From Candidatus Copromonas faecavium (nom. illeg.) (lineage in GTDB: Bacteria; Bacillota; Clostridia; Lachnospirales; Lachnospiraceae), in contig DVGC01000023.1 in NCBI GenBank assembly GCA_018712915.1, positions 1-54,636 on the forward strand: DNA of 54,636 bases, given 5' to 3'. This document shows positions 1 to 9,401 of this stretch, piece after piece; position 1 is the stretch's first letter, and every line of letters begins with the position of its first letter. Both the position numbers and the translations under genes were made by a program. The notes beneath the pieces are model-generated. The model saw only the letters and a list, made by a program, of their open reading frames with translations. It searched no databases and was not told the origin of the DNA.

Positions 1-138
1 AGCCTTGTAAAGGGATAGAGGGGAAGTTTGCGTTTTTTTACGAGATCGGTTTACCAGGAATGATGTGAGAGATAAAATAACAAGATTGCATAAATTAGAT
101 CTGCTCATGAATAGTTCATGAAACAACCCTGTTTCGCC

Positions 139-179
139 ATACAATACGTCTTGTATCCTGTCCTGCGTTGTGTTAAAAT
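139..179 (+). promoter_or_regulatory. Sigma-A type promoter of the metY-like gene
   Basis: TTGTAT (151-156), a 17-base spacer and TAAAAT (174-179) precede the gene by about 30 bases. The -35 box is the right half of a palindrome, ATACAA-N6-TTGTAT (139-156), and another dyad, TCATGAA-TAG-TTCATGA, lies at 105-121; either could be an operator. I see no SAM riboswitch or T-box in the short leader. Confidence 0.65.
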
Positions 180-211
180 AATAGCAATTGCATACGAGAG
201 GAGAGACAGAC

Positions 212-1495
212 ATGGAAGCTCAAAAGAAAAAACCCGAAACGATTTGTATTCAGGGAGGCTGGAAGCCGAAAAACGGCGAATCACGGATCCTTCCGATTTA
301 TCAGAGCACAACATTCAAATATGACACCAGTGAGCAGATGGGCCGTCTGTTTGATTTGGAGGAAAACGGTTATTTTTATACCCGTCTGGCCAATCCAACC
401 AATGACGCGGTGGCCGAAAAAATCTGTGAACTGGAGGGCGGTGCGGCTGCCATGCTGACTTCCTCCGGCCAGGCGGCCAATTATTATGCCGTTTTCAATA
501 TCTGCGGAGCGGGGGATCATGTCATCAGCGCCGCTACGATTTACGGAGGCACGTCCAATCTGTTTACGGTGACGATGAAAAAACAGGGAATTGACGTTAC
601 TCTGGTGGATCCGGATGCTTCCGAAGAAGAGCTGGAAAAAGCATTCCGGCCCAATACGAAGGCCGTGTTCGGAGAAACCATCGCCAATCCGGCCCTGGTG
701 GTTCTGGATATTGAAAAATTTGCCCGCCTGGCGCATAAGCACGGGGTTCCGCTCATTGTGGACAACACCTTTGCCACGCCAATTAACTGCCGTCCGTTTG
801 AATGGGGAGCGGATATTGTGACCCATTCCACCACAAAATATATGGATGGCCATGCGATGACCGTTGGCGGCTGCATCGTGGACAGCGGAAATTTTGACTG
901 GGAGGCTCATGCCGATAAGTTCCCGGGCCTGACCACGCCGGATGATTCCTATCATGGAATTATCTACACACAGAAATTCGGGAAGAAGGCATATATTACG
1001 AAGGCAACGGCTCAGCTGATGCGGGATCTGGGTTCGATCCAGTCACCAATGAACGCATTTTTGCTGAATGTCGGACTGGAAACCCTTCATCTGCGTGTGC
1101 CGAGACACTGTGAGAACGCCCAGAAGGTGGCCGAATGGCTGGCGTCCAGAGAGGACGTGGCCTGGGTAAACTATCCGGGACTGGAAGGAAACAAATATCA
1201 TGAGCTGGCGAAGAAATATCTTCCCAATGGAAGCTGCGGCGTCATTTCCTTTGGGTTAAAAGGCGGCCGGACGGCAGCGGGCGTGTTCATGGATAAGTTA
1301 AAGCTGGCGGCGATTGTGACTCATGTGGCAGATGCAAGAACCTGTGTCCTTCATCCGGCCAGCCATACTCACAGGCAGCTGTCTGATGAGCAGCTGGTGG
1401 AGGCAGGAGTGGATCCGTCCATGATCCGGCTTTCTGTGGGAATTGAAAACGTGGAAGACATTATTGAGGACTTAAGACAGGCTCTGGAGGGGTAA
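212..1495 (+). CDS. metY: O-acetylhomoserine sulfhydrylase (aminocarboxypropyltransferase)
   Basis: A 427-residue PLP enzyme of the Cys/Met-metabolism family. It would make homocysteine (or methionine directly) from O-acetylhomoserine and sulfide or methanethiol in the cytosol. The PLP lysine is K209 in HSTTKYMDGH, with the family glycine GG a few residues later; the N-terminal YxRLxNPTxD motif and the C-terminal HPASHTHRQL and LSVGIE motifs are present. The O-acetylhomoserine assignment rather than cystathionine synthase rests on length and motif flavour. The ATG at 212 is chosen because GAGGAGAG lies just upstream; an in-frame TTG at 188 has no such site. Followed after 2 bases by the cardiolipin synthase gene. 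Confidence 0.88.
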   Translation: MEAQKKKPETICIQGGWKPKNGESRILPIYQSTTFKYDTSEQMGRLFDLEENGYFYTRLANPTNDAVAEKICELEGGAAAMLTSSGQAANYYAVFNICGAGDHVISAATIYGGTSNLFTVTMKKQGIDVTLVDPDASEEELEKAFRPNTKAVFGETIANPALVVLDIEKFARLAHKHGVPLIVDNTFATPINCRPFEWGADIVTHSTTKYMDGHAMTVGGCIVDSGNFDWEAHADKFPGLTTPDDSYHGIIYTQKFGKKAYITKATAQLMRDLGSIQSPMNAFLLNVGLETLHLRVPRHCENAQKVAEWLASREDVAWVNYPGLEGNKYHELAKKYLPNGSCGVISFGLKGGRTAAGVFMDKLKLAAIVTHVADARTCVLHPASHTHRQLSDEQLVEAGVDPSMIRLSVGIENVEDIIEDLRQALEG

Positions 1496-1497
1496 GA

Positions 1498-3099
1498 TTG
1501 GAGTTTAACAGCGGAAATACCATGGAGAAAGTGAAGGAAAAAGGAAAGCGTGGACTGTTCCGCGTGATTTTCGGACGTACCACATTTTTCCTGCTGTTCG
1601 CTTTCCTCCAGGTTGTGATCCTCGTCTGGATCTATTTATGGCTGGATGATCAATATAAGACATACGGATATGGCCTGTTCAGCCTGGTCAGTGCTGTTTT
1701 GGCCGTTCGGATTCTGAATGAGAAGCAGAATGCCAGCTTCAAAATGGCCTGGCTGGTACCGGTGCTGATTTTCCCTGTATTCGGCGCCCTGTTTTATGTG
1801 TTTGTTCAGCTTCAGTTGGAAACCAAGGTGATGGCCAAACGGCTTTCAGACATTAACTCCAGGACAAGACAGTACCTGGAGCAGGATTCTGCGGCCTTCG
1901 GACGGCTGGAAAAGCAGAGCGTACCCAATGCGAATTTGTGCCGGTTCCTTTATGACCGCGGCGGTTTTCCGGTTTATGAAAAGACCAATTTCCGGTATTT
2001 CCCTCTGGGAGATGATTTTTTCGCGGAGCTTCTGCCGGAGCTTCAAAGGGCCGGAAGGTTTATTTTCCTGGAATATTTCATCATACAGAGAGGCGTCATG
2101 TGGGATGCTATCCTGGAAATTCTGGAGCAGAAGGTAAAGGAAGGCGTGGAAGTCCGCCTGATGTACGACGGTACCAATTCCTTTGCCAATCTGCCCCACG
2201 ATTATCCGAAGCAGCTGGAGGAAAAAGGAATCAAATGCCGGGTGTTCAATCCGATCCGTCCGGCAATTTCCACCGGGCAGAACAATCGTGATCACAGGAA
2301 AATTCTTGTAATCGACGGCCATACGGCTTATACCGGCGGCGTCAATCTGTCCGATGAATATATCAACCGGAAGGTAAGGTTTGGCCATTGGAAGGACAAT
2401 GCCATCTGCATCAAAGGAGAGGCAGTAAAAAGCTTCACCGTCATGTTTCTGCAGATGTGGAGCGCCTGTGCCAGGTATCCGGAATATGACTTCAATTTTG
2501 AGAAGTTTCTGGATATTGGAGATTATTTCCATGCTCCGGAGCTGAACATGGAAGGGTATTCGGTGCCATTTTCGGACAGCCCCATGGATGGGGAAGCGGT
2601 TGGACATCAGCTTTATCTGGATATTCTCTATCAGGCGAAAAAGTATGTCTATATTATGACCCCATACCTGATTCTGGATGACGATCTGATGACAGCTTTA
2701 TGCTACGCAGCCAAGAGGGGCGTGGATACGGTTATTGTAATGCCGCATATCCCGGATAAAAAATATGCTTTCATGCTGGCTCATTCCTATTACATGGATT
2801 TGATTGAAGCCGGAGTGAAAATTTATGAATACCTTCCTGGTTTCGTTCACTCCAAGACATTTGTCAGTGATGACGAGAAGGCGGTGGTTGGTTCCATCAA
2901 CCTGGATTTCAGAAGCCTGTTCCTTCATTTTGAGTGTGCAGTTTATATTTATAAAAACCCGGTGATTCATCATATCCGCCGGGATTTTGATGAAACACTG
3001 AAACATTGTGTGCGTATGACATCAGACAGTGTGGAGGCCCTTCCGGTGCTTCACCGGTTCTGCGGAAAAGCGCTGCGCCTGATAGCTCCGCTGATGTAA
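1498..3099 (+). CDS. cls: Cardiolipin synthase
   Basis: A 533-residue membrane phospholipase-D-family enzyme that condenses phosphatidylglycerol into cardiolipin. Two hydrophobic segments near residues 24-95 anchor it, followed by two HxKxxxxD motifs: HRKILVID near residue 266 and HSKTFVSD near 451. Length fits bacterial Cls. The start is a TTG two bases after the metY stop, chosen because GGAGGGG (within the metY 3' end) is correctly spaced; an ATG at 1522 has only a weak site. It is probably cotranscribed with metY and ends at a strong terminator. Confidence 0.9.
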   Translation: MEFNSGNTMEKVKEKGKRGLFRVIFGRTTFFLLFAFLQVVILVWIYLWLDDQYKTYGYGLFSLVSAVLAVRILNEKQNASFKMAWLVPVLIFPVFGALFYVFVQLQLETKVMAKRLSDINSRTRQYLEQDSAAFGRLEKQSVPNANLCRFLYDRGGFPVYEKTNFRYFPLGDDFFAELLPELQRAGRFIFLEYFIIQRGVMWDAILEILEQKVKEGVEVRLMYDGTNSFANLPHDYPKQLEEKGIKCRVFNPIRPAISTGQNNRDHRKILVIDGHTAYTGGVNLSDEYINRKVRFGHWKDNAICIKGEAVKSFTVMFLQMWSACARYPEYDFNFEKFLDIGDYFHAPELNMEGYSVPFSDSPMDGEAVGHQLYLDILYQAKKYVYIMTPYLILDDDLMTALCYAAKRGVDTVIVMPHIPDKKYAFMLAHSYYMDLIEAGVKIYEYLPGFVHSKTFVSDDEKAVVGSINLDFRSLFLHFECAVYIYKNPVIHHIRRDFDETLKHCVRMTSDSVEALPVLHRFCGKALRLIAPLM

Positions 3100-3157
3100 G
3101 CCCGGGCTGGGAGAAGGACAGAACAGACGGAGCGCTGAAAAGAAAAATGGAACGAAG

Positions 3158-3200
3158 AAAAACGGCCGGAGCAGAGAACATTCTGCTTCCGGCCGTTTTG
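3158..3200. terminator. Bidirectional terminator between cls and the Asp-rich gene
   Basis: AAAACGGCCGGAGCAGA pairs with TCTGCTTCCGGCCGTTTT around a short loop. A-rich left and T-rich right edges allow use from both strands, serving the convergent genes. Confidence 0.8.
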
Positions 3201-3227
3201 CGCGGTTTCGTCATCGCAACAATTGTC

Positions 3228-3752
3228 CTAATCATCGTAGCGGTTATCCAGGTCGTCATCGTCCCGGTCATCCCAGTCGTCATCGTCCCGGTCGTCCCAG
3301 TCGTCATCGTCCCGATCATCCCAGTCGTCATCGTCCCGATCATCCCAATCGTCATCGTCCCGATCATCCCAATCATCATCATATCGGTCGTCATCATACC
3401 GATCGTCCCATTCTCCGTCATGATTGACCCAATATCCATCCGGCGTATAGGCATTTGTGAGAAGGGAACCATCGGAATTCAGATAATACCAGTCGTCATC
3501 CAGATGGATCCATCCGGTCTGCATGTAGCCAGAAGGATTAAAATAGTACCAGTTTCCGTCAATCCATTTCCAGCAGCTTTTTGCGTAGTCATCCCAGTCA
3601 TCGTCATCTTCACTGAAATCGTCGTCGTCCGCATCGATTTCATACCACCAGCCAACCGCGTCATGCCGCCATTCATCAGCGTAAGAAGCAACCGGCAAAG
3701 CGAAACTCAGCGCTGTCGCAGCGCACAGGGAAATAAACAGCTTTTTTCTCAT
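3228..3752 (-). CDS. Secreted Asp-rich cell-wall-binding repeat protein
   Basis: A 174-residue protein with a cleavable signal peptide (KKLFISLCAATAL ... ASYADE), then choline-binding-type repeats (WKWIDGNWYYFNPSGYMQTGW, DDDWYYLNSDGSLLTNAYT) that normally bind wall teichoic acid or peptidoglycan. The last 55 or so residues are almost entirely Asp, Trp and Arg, in tandem DDDDWDDR units. A strong AGGAGG site sits 7 bases before the ATG. The tail is strongly acidic and could bind Ca2+ or be part of a surface charge layer; that is inference. Function unknown. Confidence 0.75.
   Translation of the reverse strand: MRKKLFISLCAATALSFALPVASYADEWRHDAVGWWYEIDADDDDFSEDDDDWDDYAKSCWKWIDGNWYYFNPSGYMQTGWIHLDDDWYYLNSDGSLLTNAYTPDGYWVNHDGEWDDRYDDDRYDDDWDDRDDDDWDDRDDDDWDDRDDDDWDDRDDDDWDDRDDDDLDNRYDD
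3255..3374. repeat. 24-bp minisatellite, five units, coding for DDDDWDDR
   Basis: Five head-to-tail 24-base units (starting GTCATCGTCCCGGTC on the plus strand) at 3255, 3279, 3303, 3327 and 3351, differing by a few transitions, with a degenerate continuation to about 3410. All units keep the reading frame of the minus-strand gene. Confidence 0.9.
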
Positions 3753-4122
3753 GAAAAGTCCTCCTGTCAGTTGTTTTTGATTGGCATTTTTATTTTAACA
3801 CAGCGCAGAAAAGCAATGTGTAAAATCTAAGAAAATTTAAGGTAAAATCCGGGTGAAAATTGAATGACGGCCGGGAAAAATCCTCACAAAATCCTCATAA
3901 TTTGCATTTTAGAATTCACATTTTCAACACAAAGGTTTGCTAAAGTTTTTTATGTTATAGGAAGTATGCTCCCTGTGACATGAAACACGTGCTGCGTTTC
4001 CTGTGCTGCGAAGATGTGCAGGACGGCGTTTCCCGTGTTCTGGCGCAGGCAGAGAATTCTGCATGGCAGGATTTTTCTTATGGCGATAAAAGCAACAGAA
4101 AGAGGACGGAGAGGAGAAAAGT
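3753..4122. other. Divergent intergenic region, 370 bases
   Basis: Holds the start regions of the divergent Asp-rich and SLH genes. On the minus strand an extended -10, TGTTAAAAT (3792-3800), lies 40 bases before the Asp-rich gene. For the SLH gene I find AT-rich sequence around 3900-3960 but no clear -35/-10 pair, and a leader of about 160 bases with a minor inverted repeat (GAAACACGTGCTGCGTTTC near 3982). No gene seen. Confidence 0.5.
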
Positions 4123-5220
4123 ATGATGAATCTGGAACGAAAAGCAGCAGGAGCACTTGCTGTGTGCGCGCTCTCTGTTGGAATGACTGCCAGCGCTTAT
4201 GCAGCGACCAGCACTTTTGATATGAGAGAAAATGTGGTCAGCCTTCTTGGAATTATCAACACAAGCAATTATCAGGCTACCGTAACCAGAGCAGAGTTTG
4301 CCAGAATGCTGATGAATGCGTCGGATGACAGGCAGTTAGGAAGAACTGCCAGCAATGTGTCTGTATATGCAGATGTCTCCAATACCAGTGAATATGCGAC
4401 GGCCATCCGGACTGCGTCCACCAATGGATGGATGACCGGGTATCTTGGAGGAAATTTTAAGCCGGACGAACCGGTAACGATGAGGGATGCGGTAAAGGCA
4501 ACGCTGACGCTCTTGGGATATACCAGTGAGGATTTTACGGAAAATGTTCAGGAAGCCAGACTGGCTCAGTTTAAAAAGCTGTCCTTGGATTCCAATATTT
4601 ACCGGGAGCTGGACGAAACCCTGACAAGAGAGGACTGCATCAACCTGTTTTATAATCTGATGAAGGCAGAAACAAAAAGCGGAACCCAGTATGGCAGTCA
4701 GGTATTTGATCTGACTTATAATTCGGATGGAGAAGTCAATACGTCTTCGATTCTGGACAACAGCTTAAAGGGACCGAAGATTCTGGATCAGGAAAGCCGG
4801 AATCTGGATGACCTGGTTCCCTTCAGTCTGGATGATGCGGTGATGTTCTTAAATGGAGAGGCCTCCGATGAGATTGAAATCAATGACGATGCAACCGTCA
4901 TTTACTACCACGAAGCGACCAAGATGATTTTTGCTTATTCCGACAGCGGAGAGAACAAAGGCGCAACCAAGGGAAGAATCAAGGCAATCTATTATGATTC
5001 CAGCGATCCCTTTACGCCTGTTACCGTGGTTTTAAATACTCATCACCAGGATAACGCAGAGGTCGGGGACGAATTCCAGATTTCCAATTCGGAGATGCAG
5101 TACCTGTTTTCGGTATACGGAGAGTTTGAGGTTGGCGATGAGGTCGCCATTGTCTGGGAATCCAGCGGAAGCGATGAAAATATGAGCTATACCGTGGTAG
5201 ATGTGGTAGGAGACTATTAA
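4123..5220 (+). CDS. Secreted S-layer-homology (SLH) domain protein
   Basis: A 365-residue exported protein. A signal peptide covers roughly residues 1-28 (ending SAYAAT). Residues about 45-150 resemble SLH repeats: TRAEFARMLMNAS, then YATAIRTASTNGWMTGYLGG-FKPDEPVTMRDAVKATLTLLGY, and a third partial TREDCINLFYNLM. The remaining 200 residues are acidic beta-rich sequence that I do not recognise. AGGAG precedes tandem ATGs at 4123 and 4126. Only 15 bases separate it from the transporter adaptor gene, so it is probably the first gene of that operon, perhaps tethering or sensing at the wall for the exporter. Confidence 0.75.
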   Translation: MMNLERKAAGALAVCALSVGMTASAYAATSTFDMRENVVSLLGIINTSNYQATVTRAEFARMLMNASDDRQLGRTASNVSVYADVSNTSEYATAIRTASTNGWMTGYLGGNFKPDEPVTMRDAVKATLTLLGYTSEDFTENVQEARLAQFKKLSLDSNIYRELDETLTREDCINLFYNLMKAETKSGTQYGSQVFDLTYNSDGEVNTSSILDNSLKGPKILDQESRNLDDLVPFSLDDAVMFLNGEASDEIEINDDATVIYYHEATKMIFAYSDSGENKGATKGRIKAIYYDSSDPFTPVTVVLNTHHQDNAEVGDEFQISNSEMQYLFSVYGEFEVGDEVAIVWESSGSDENMSYTVVDVVGDY

Positions 5221-5235
5221 AGGAGCAGCGAAGTG

Positions 5236-7380
5236 ATGGAAAACGGGAACGAGACAACAAAAAAGGAAAAAGAGGGCCAGCAGGTAAAGGCCGGAAAGAA
5301 AAAGAAGAAGAGGAAAAACGGGAAAAAAATTCTGCTGATTCTTGTCCTGGTTCTGATTGTGGGCCTTGGCGCTTTTGCATGGTATCGCTCCAGACAGGCC
5401 AGCGCGGCTTCGGCAGGAGCGGAGGAGGTCCAGACGGCCACGGTATCCAGAATGGATATTACTTCCGAGCTGTCGGAATCCAGCTCCCTGCAGCCAAAGG
5501 ACACATATGAGGTGACCTCTCTGGTGGAGGGAGAAATCATTGCCTGCTATTTTGAAGAAGGAGATCAGGTGGAAAAGGATCAGGTCCTTTACGTGATTGA
5601 TTCCTCTTCCACGGACAGCAATCTGAGCACGGCACAGACCAATCTGACCAGGGCACAGGAAAACCTTCAGTCGGCCCAGGAGGATTATAACGAAGCGGTT
5701 ACGGAGCTTTCGGGGAATACCTATAAATCCACCAGCGCCGGATATATTCAGACCCTTCATATCAAGGAGGGGGATAAAATCAGCAATGGTACCCAGATTG
5801 CGGATATTTACGATGATTCTGTTATGAAGCTCAGGGTTCCGTTCCTGAGTGCGGAAGCGGACCAGATTGCGGTTGGAAGCGAAGCAACGGTAACTTTGGA
5901 GGATACAGGGGAAGAATTAACCGGAACAGTTACGGCCGTCAGCAGCATGGAAGAAGCATTGACCGGCGGACGGCTGGTAAAACGGGTTACCATCGAAGTA
6001 ACCAATCCGGGCGGTCTGACAACGCTGACGCAGGCAACGGCATCGGTGGGAGATTTCATCTGCAGTCAGGAAGCCGCCTTCGAGGCCAAGGTAGAGCTGA
6101 CTATGGTGGCCGATCTGTCAGGAAGCCAGGCGCTGGAAGTGGAAACCCTGCTGCTTGACGAAGGGGCCGGAGTTGAGGTGGGAACGCCGATCTTCCAGGC
6201 GACGGCAGCCAGCGTAGCAGACTACCTGGAGACTTTTGAAGATTCTCTGGAGACAGCCAGCGACAACCTGACTTCTGCGGAGAATTCCCTGGAAGACGTG
6301 CAGGACAACATTGATGACTATACGATCACAGCTCCGATTTCCGGTACGGTCATTTCGAGAAATGCCAATGTGGGTGAAAACATCACAAGGGATTCCGGCA
6401 GTACAACGGTTCTTGCCACGATTTATGATTTATCGGAAATGACATTTGAAATGTCGGTGGATGAGCTGGATGTGGCCAGCGTCCAGGTAGGGCAGACAGT
6501 AGAAATCACGGCGGATGCCGTGGATGGCACGACGTATACGGGGACAGTGACCAACGTCAGTCTGGAAAGCAGCTATTCCAACGGTGTCAGTACGTATCCG
6601 GTTACCGTAACCATTACGGATTACGGAGATTTGCTTCCGGGTATGAATGTGGATGCCCGGATTATCACCGGCAGCTCCGAGCAGGCGCTGGTGGTTCCGG
6701 CCGGAGCCCTGATGCGGGGCAACCGGGTTTATGTATCGGAGGATTCGCCGACTGCTCAGGCACTGGCATCGGGAAGCTCGGTCCAGATCGCTCCGGAGAC
6801 GGAAAGTCAGAGCGACAGTCAGGAATCTGACTCTGCTGTGGAGAGTGCGGAGAATACCGCTCAGGCAGATGAAGGCGCGGAGACGGAAAGTACCGCCGCA
6901 TCGGACGAAAGTGCAGGAGCGGAAAGCACGGCAGCGCCGGAGGAAGGCATGGCGGCAGAAAGCAGCTCCGCTGCGGAAGAAGGTACGGAAGCAGAAAGTG
7001 CGGATCCGGCGGAAGAAAGCACGGAAGCAGAAACGGCAGAAGGAACGGAAAGCAGTGCAGGAGAGCGTCCGGCTCCGTCCGGTGACGGAAATGCACCGGC
7101 TTCCGGACAGCAGAGCGGAGAGTCTCAGGCAGGCGGAGGCGCTGCCGGCCTGAACAATTCAGGAGCACCGGAAGGATTCGTAGCCGTCCAGGTGGAAACC
7201 GGTATTGTCAATGACAGTTATGTGGAGATTCTGTCCGGGCTGCAGGAAGGCGATATGGTCTATGTGGATCCCGATGCGGGAAGTTCCACCGGCAGCTTTA
7301 TGATGATGATGGGTCCCGGCGGCATGGGCGGAGGACCCGGCGGTGGCGGCATGGGCGGTCCCGGCGGCGGCCCGCAATAG
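5236..7380 (+). CDS. MacA/HlyD-type periplasmic-adaptor-like subunit of an ABC exporter
   Basis: About 714 residues. A Lys-rich cytoplasmic start (residues 1-33), one membrane helix (about 34-52), then duplicated biotinyl-lipoyl-like segments (LVEGEIIACYFEEGDQVEKDQVL, and ITAPISGTVISRNANVGENI) around short coiled coils, and a beta-barrel region. An unusual acidic Ser/Glu/Ala-rich stretch (about residues 513-640) is inserted before the last domain (VQVETGIVNDSYVEILSGLQEGD). The tail is Met- and Gly-rich (MMMMGPGGMGGGPGGG). AGGAG at 5221 serves either GTG 5233 or ATG 5236. Works with the ATPase and permease downstream. Confidence 0.85.
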   Translation: MENGNETTKKEKEGQQVKAGKKKKKRKNGKKILLILVLVLIVGLGAFAWYRSRQASAASAGAEEVQTATVSRMDITSELSESSSLQPKDTYEVTSLVEGEIIACYFEEGDQVEKDQVLYVIDSSSTDSNLSTAQTNLTRAQENLQSAQEDYNEAVTELSGNTYKSTSAGYIQTLHIKEGDKISNGTQIADIYDDSVMKLRVPFLSAEADQIAVGSEATVTLEDTGEELTGTVTAVSSMEEALTGGRLVKRVTIEVTNPGGLTTLTQATASVGDFICSQEAAFEAKVELTMVADLSGSQALEVETLLLDEGAGVEVGTPIFQATAASVADYLETFEDSLETASDNLTSAENSLEDVQDNIDDYTITAPISGTVISRNANVGENITRDSGSTTVLATIYDLSEMTFEMSVDELDVASVQVGQTVEITADAVDGTTYTGTVTNVSLESSYSNGVSTYPVTVTITDYGDLLPGMNVDARIITGSSEQALVVPAGALMRGNRVYVSEDSPTAQALASGSSVQIAPETESQSDSQESDSAVESAENTAQADEGAETESTAASDESAGAESTAAPEEGMAAESSSAAEEGTEAESADPAEESTEAETAEGTESSAGERPAPSGDGNAPASGQQSGESQAGGGAAGLNNSGAPEGFVAVQVETGIVNDSYVEILSGLQEGDMVYVDPDAGSSTGSFMMMMGPGGMGGGPGGGGMGGPGGGPQ

Positions 7381-7399
7381 GGGAAAGGAGTAGCAGGCT

Positions 7400-8119
7400 A
7401 TGGATGAAAGCGGAAAAGCTCCTTTGATCGAGCTGCGGGATATTTATAAAATTTATTATATGGGTGATGAAGAGGTCCATGCAAACGATGGGATCAGTCT
7501 CAGCATCTATAAGGGTGAGTTTGTTGCCATCGTGGGAAAGTCCGGAAGCGGGAAGTCCACCCTGATGAATATCATCGGGGCCCTGGACGTTCCCACGGAC
7601 GGGGAATATTATCTGGGTGGAGAGGACGTCAGCGATATGACAGACAATCAGCTGGCAGAAATCCGCAACCGGATGATTGGCTTTATCTTCCAGCAGTATA
7701 ACCTGCTTCCCAAGCTGAATCTTTTAGAGAATGTGGAGCTGCCCCTTCTGTATGCCGGCGTAGACGCGGCGGAACGGAAGGAGCGGGCCCTTAATTCTCT
7801 GGAACGGGTGGGATTGAAGGAAAAATGGAAAAATTTTCCCAATCAGCTTTCCGGCGGCCAGCAGCAGCGTGTTTCCATCGCCAGGGCTCTGGCTGGGGAC
7901 CCGTCCCTGATTCTGGCCGACGAGCCTACCGGTGCCCTGGATTCCAGAACCGGACGGGAGGTGCTGGATTTTTTAAAAAAGCTGAACAAGGAAGGAAATA
8001 CCATCGTCATGATCACTCATGACAACAGCATCGCTTTGGAAGCGGAACGGGTGGTGCGGATCATAGATGGAAAAATCAATTTTGACGGAGATGTAAAGGA
8101 ATATGCTGCAATCATTTAA
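7400..8119 (+). CDS. MacB/LolD-type ABC transporter ATPase
   Basis: A 239-residue nucleotide-binding subunit. Walker [10 protein letters not shown] (near residue 47), Q-loop [18 protein letters not shown], signature [15 protein letters not shown], Walker [13 protein letters not shown] and the H-loop MITHD are all intact. It powers the exporter formed with the adjacent adaptor and FtsX-type permease. AAAGGAG lies 10 bases before the ATG, and its 3' end overlaps the permease gene by 17 bases, which suggests translational coupling. Confidence 0.93.
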   Translation: MDESGKAPLIELRDIYKIYYMGDEEVHANDGISLSIYKGEFVAIVGKSGSGKSTLMNIIGALDVPTDGEYYLGGEDVSDMTDNQLAEIRNRMIGFIFQQYNLLPKLNLLENVELPLLYAGVDAAERKERALNSLERVGLKEKWKNFPNQLSGGQQQRVSIARALAGDPSLILADEPTGALDSRTGREVLDFLKKLNKEGNTIVMITHDNSIALEAERVVRIIDGKINFDGDVKEYAAII

Positions 8120-9287
8120 AATGGCATTAAAAAGCATCTGGGGAAACAAGATGCGTTCATTCCTCACCATGCTGGGGATTATCATCGGCGTCGGCTCCGT
8201 CATCATCCTGGTCAGCATCGTCAACGGATATATGTCTTATATGGTGGAGAGCTTTACCAGTATGGGTGTCAACCGGATTACGGTATCCTATATAGCTCTT
8301 CCGTCAAGAAGCATCGACGTGGATGATTTCTATGATTTTTATGAGGAACATTCGGATCTGTACCAGCAGATGACCCCTGTAGTATCGGTATCCGCAACGG
8401 TAAAAAACGGTTCCGATACCATGGACGCAACTTCTGTAGGCGGCTACAGCGAAGAGTATCTGGATATTATGGGTTATGAAATCGAGAGTGGCAGGAACCT
8501 CCTCTATTCCGATATGGCATCCAGGCAGAAGGTGGCGCTGATTGGCGATTTCGTGGCCACAGAGCTTTACGGCAGCGCGGAAAGCGCTGTAGGCTCCACT
8601 ATTAAGCTTAACGGAGATGCCTACACGATTATAGGAGTTGTGGAAAGGCAGACGGAGGATGATGCGGACTATGATGACGGCTGTGATGATGATTTTGTCT
8701 GGATTCCCTATTCCAGAGCTGTGAAACTTTCCAGGAATGCTGATATTACCAGCTATACATTTACTTCCTGGGATACGGATGATACGGATTCCTGTACGGA
8801 GACTCTGGAGGACTTCCTTTATGAGCATCTGATGGATGAGGACTTATATGATGTAACGGCTATGAGTTCTCTTCTGGACTCCCTGAATGAGCAGATTGGC
8901 ATGATGTCCATGATGCTGGGCGGTATTGCAGGAATTTCTCTTCTGGTCGCCGGCGTGGGCGTTATGAACATTATGCTGGTTTCCGTCACGGAGCGGACCA
9001 GGGAGATTGGAATCCGGAAAGCACTGGGAGCCAAGCGGCGGGTGATTCTTCAGCAGTTTATTATCGAGGCGGCAGTCACCAGTACGATCGGAGGAATCAT
9101 TGGAATTATACTTGGAGCACTCTGCAGCACAGGAATCGGAAGTTTAATTGGAATCGAAGCGCCGCCCACTATGTCGGCTGTGCTGGTTTCGTTCTCTGTT
9201 TCCGTGGGGATCGGGCTGATTTTCGGCTATATGCCGGCCAGCCGGGCGTCCAGGTTAAATCCCATTGATGCGTTAAGAAGCGAATAG
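8103..9287 (+). CDS. MacB/FtsX-type ABC transporter permease
   Basis: A 394-residue permease. One N-terminal membrane helix (MLGIIIGVGSVIILVSIVNGY), a large extracytoplasmic MacB-like domain (about residues 45-270), then three C-terminal helices with the FtsX-family motif TERTREIGIRKALGAKR and the end PASRASRLNPIDALRSE. Members export peptides, lipids or antibiotics; the substrate here cannot be read from sequence. Last gene of the SLH-adaptor-ATPase-permease operon. Confidence 0.92.
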   Translation: MLQSFKMALKSIWGNKMRSFLTMLGIIIGVGSVIILVSIVNGYMSYMVESFTSMGVNRITVSYIALPSRSIDVDDFYDFYEEHSDLYQQMTPVVSVSATVKNGSDTMDATSVGGYSEEYLDIMGYEIESGRNLLYSDMASRQKVALIGDFVATELYGSAESAVGSTIKLNGDAYTIIGVVERQTEDDADYDDGCDDDFVWIPYSRAVKLSRNADITSYTFTSWDTDDTDSCTETLEDFLYEHLMDEDLYDVTAMSSLLDSLNEQIGMMSMMLGGIAGISLLVAGVGVMNIMLVSVTERTREIGIRKALGAKRRVILQQFIIEAAVTSTIGGIIGIILGALCSTGIGSLIGIEAPPTMSAVLVSFSVSVGIGLIFGYMPASRASRLNPIDALRSE

Positions 9288-9401
9288 GCATACAGGACGC
9301 AGAAGTGACCGGAAGAAAGGACGAAAGGCCCGGTCTGTTTCCGGCAAACCAGGTATCTCGGGCGTGGATTGGAGCCCCGTAAAATTCCGGATGTGCATCA
9401 G

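Noticed and set aside
60..211. SAM riboswitch or T-box before metY
   Set aside because: The promoter lies only about 30 bases before the ATG and no conserved riboswitch core is visible.
3255..3374. CRISPR-like direct repeats
   Set aside because: The units are contiguous 24-base in-frame coding repeats without spacers and no cas genes are present.
3006..3830. A 274-codon plus-strand frame rich in Val, Ile and Pro
   Set aside because: It is the antisense of the Asp-rich minisatellite gene; it overlaps the end of cls, has no ribosome site and reads only repeat-derived sequence.
5217..5760. Several long minus-strand frames opposite the exporter genes
   Set aside because: They are antisense shadows of well-conserved plus-strand genes with no ribosome sites.
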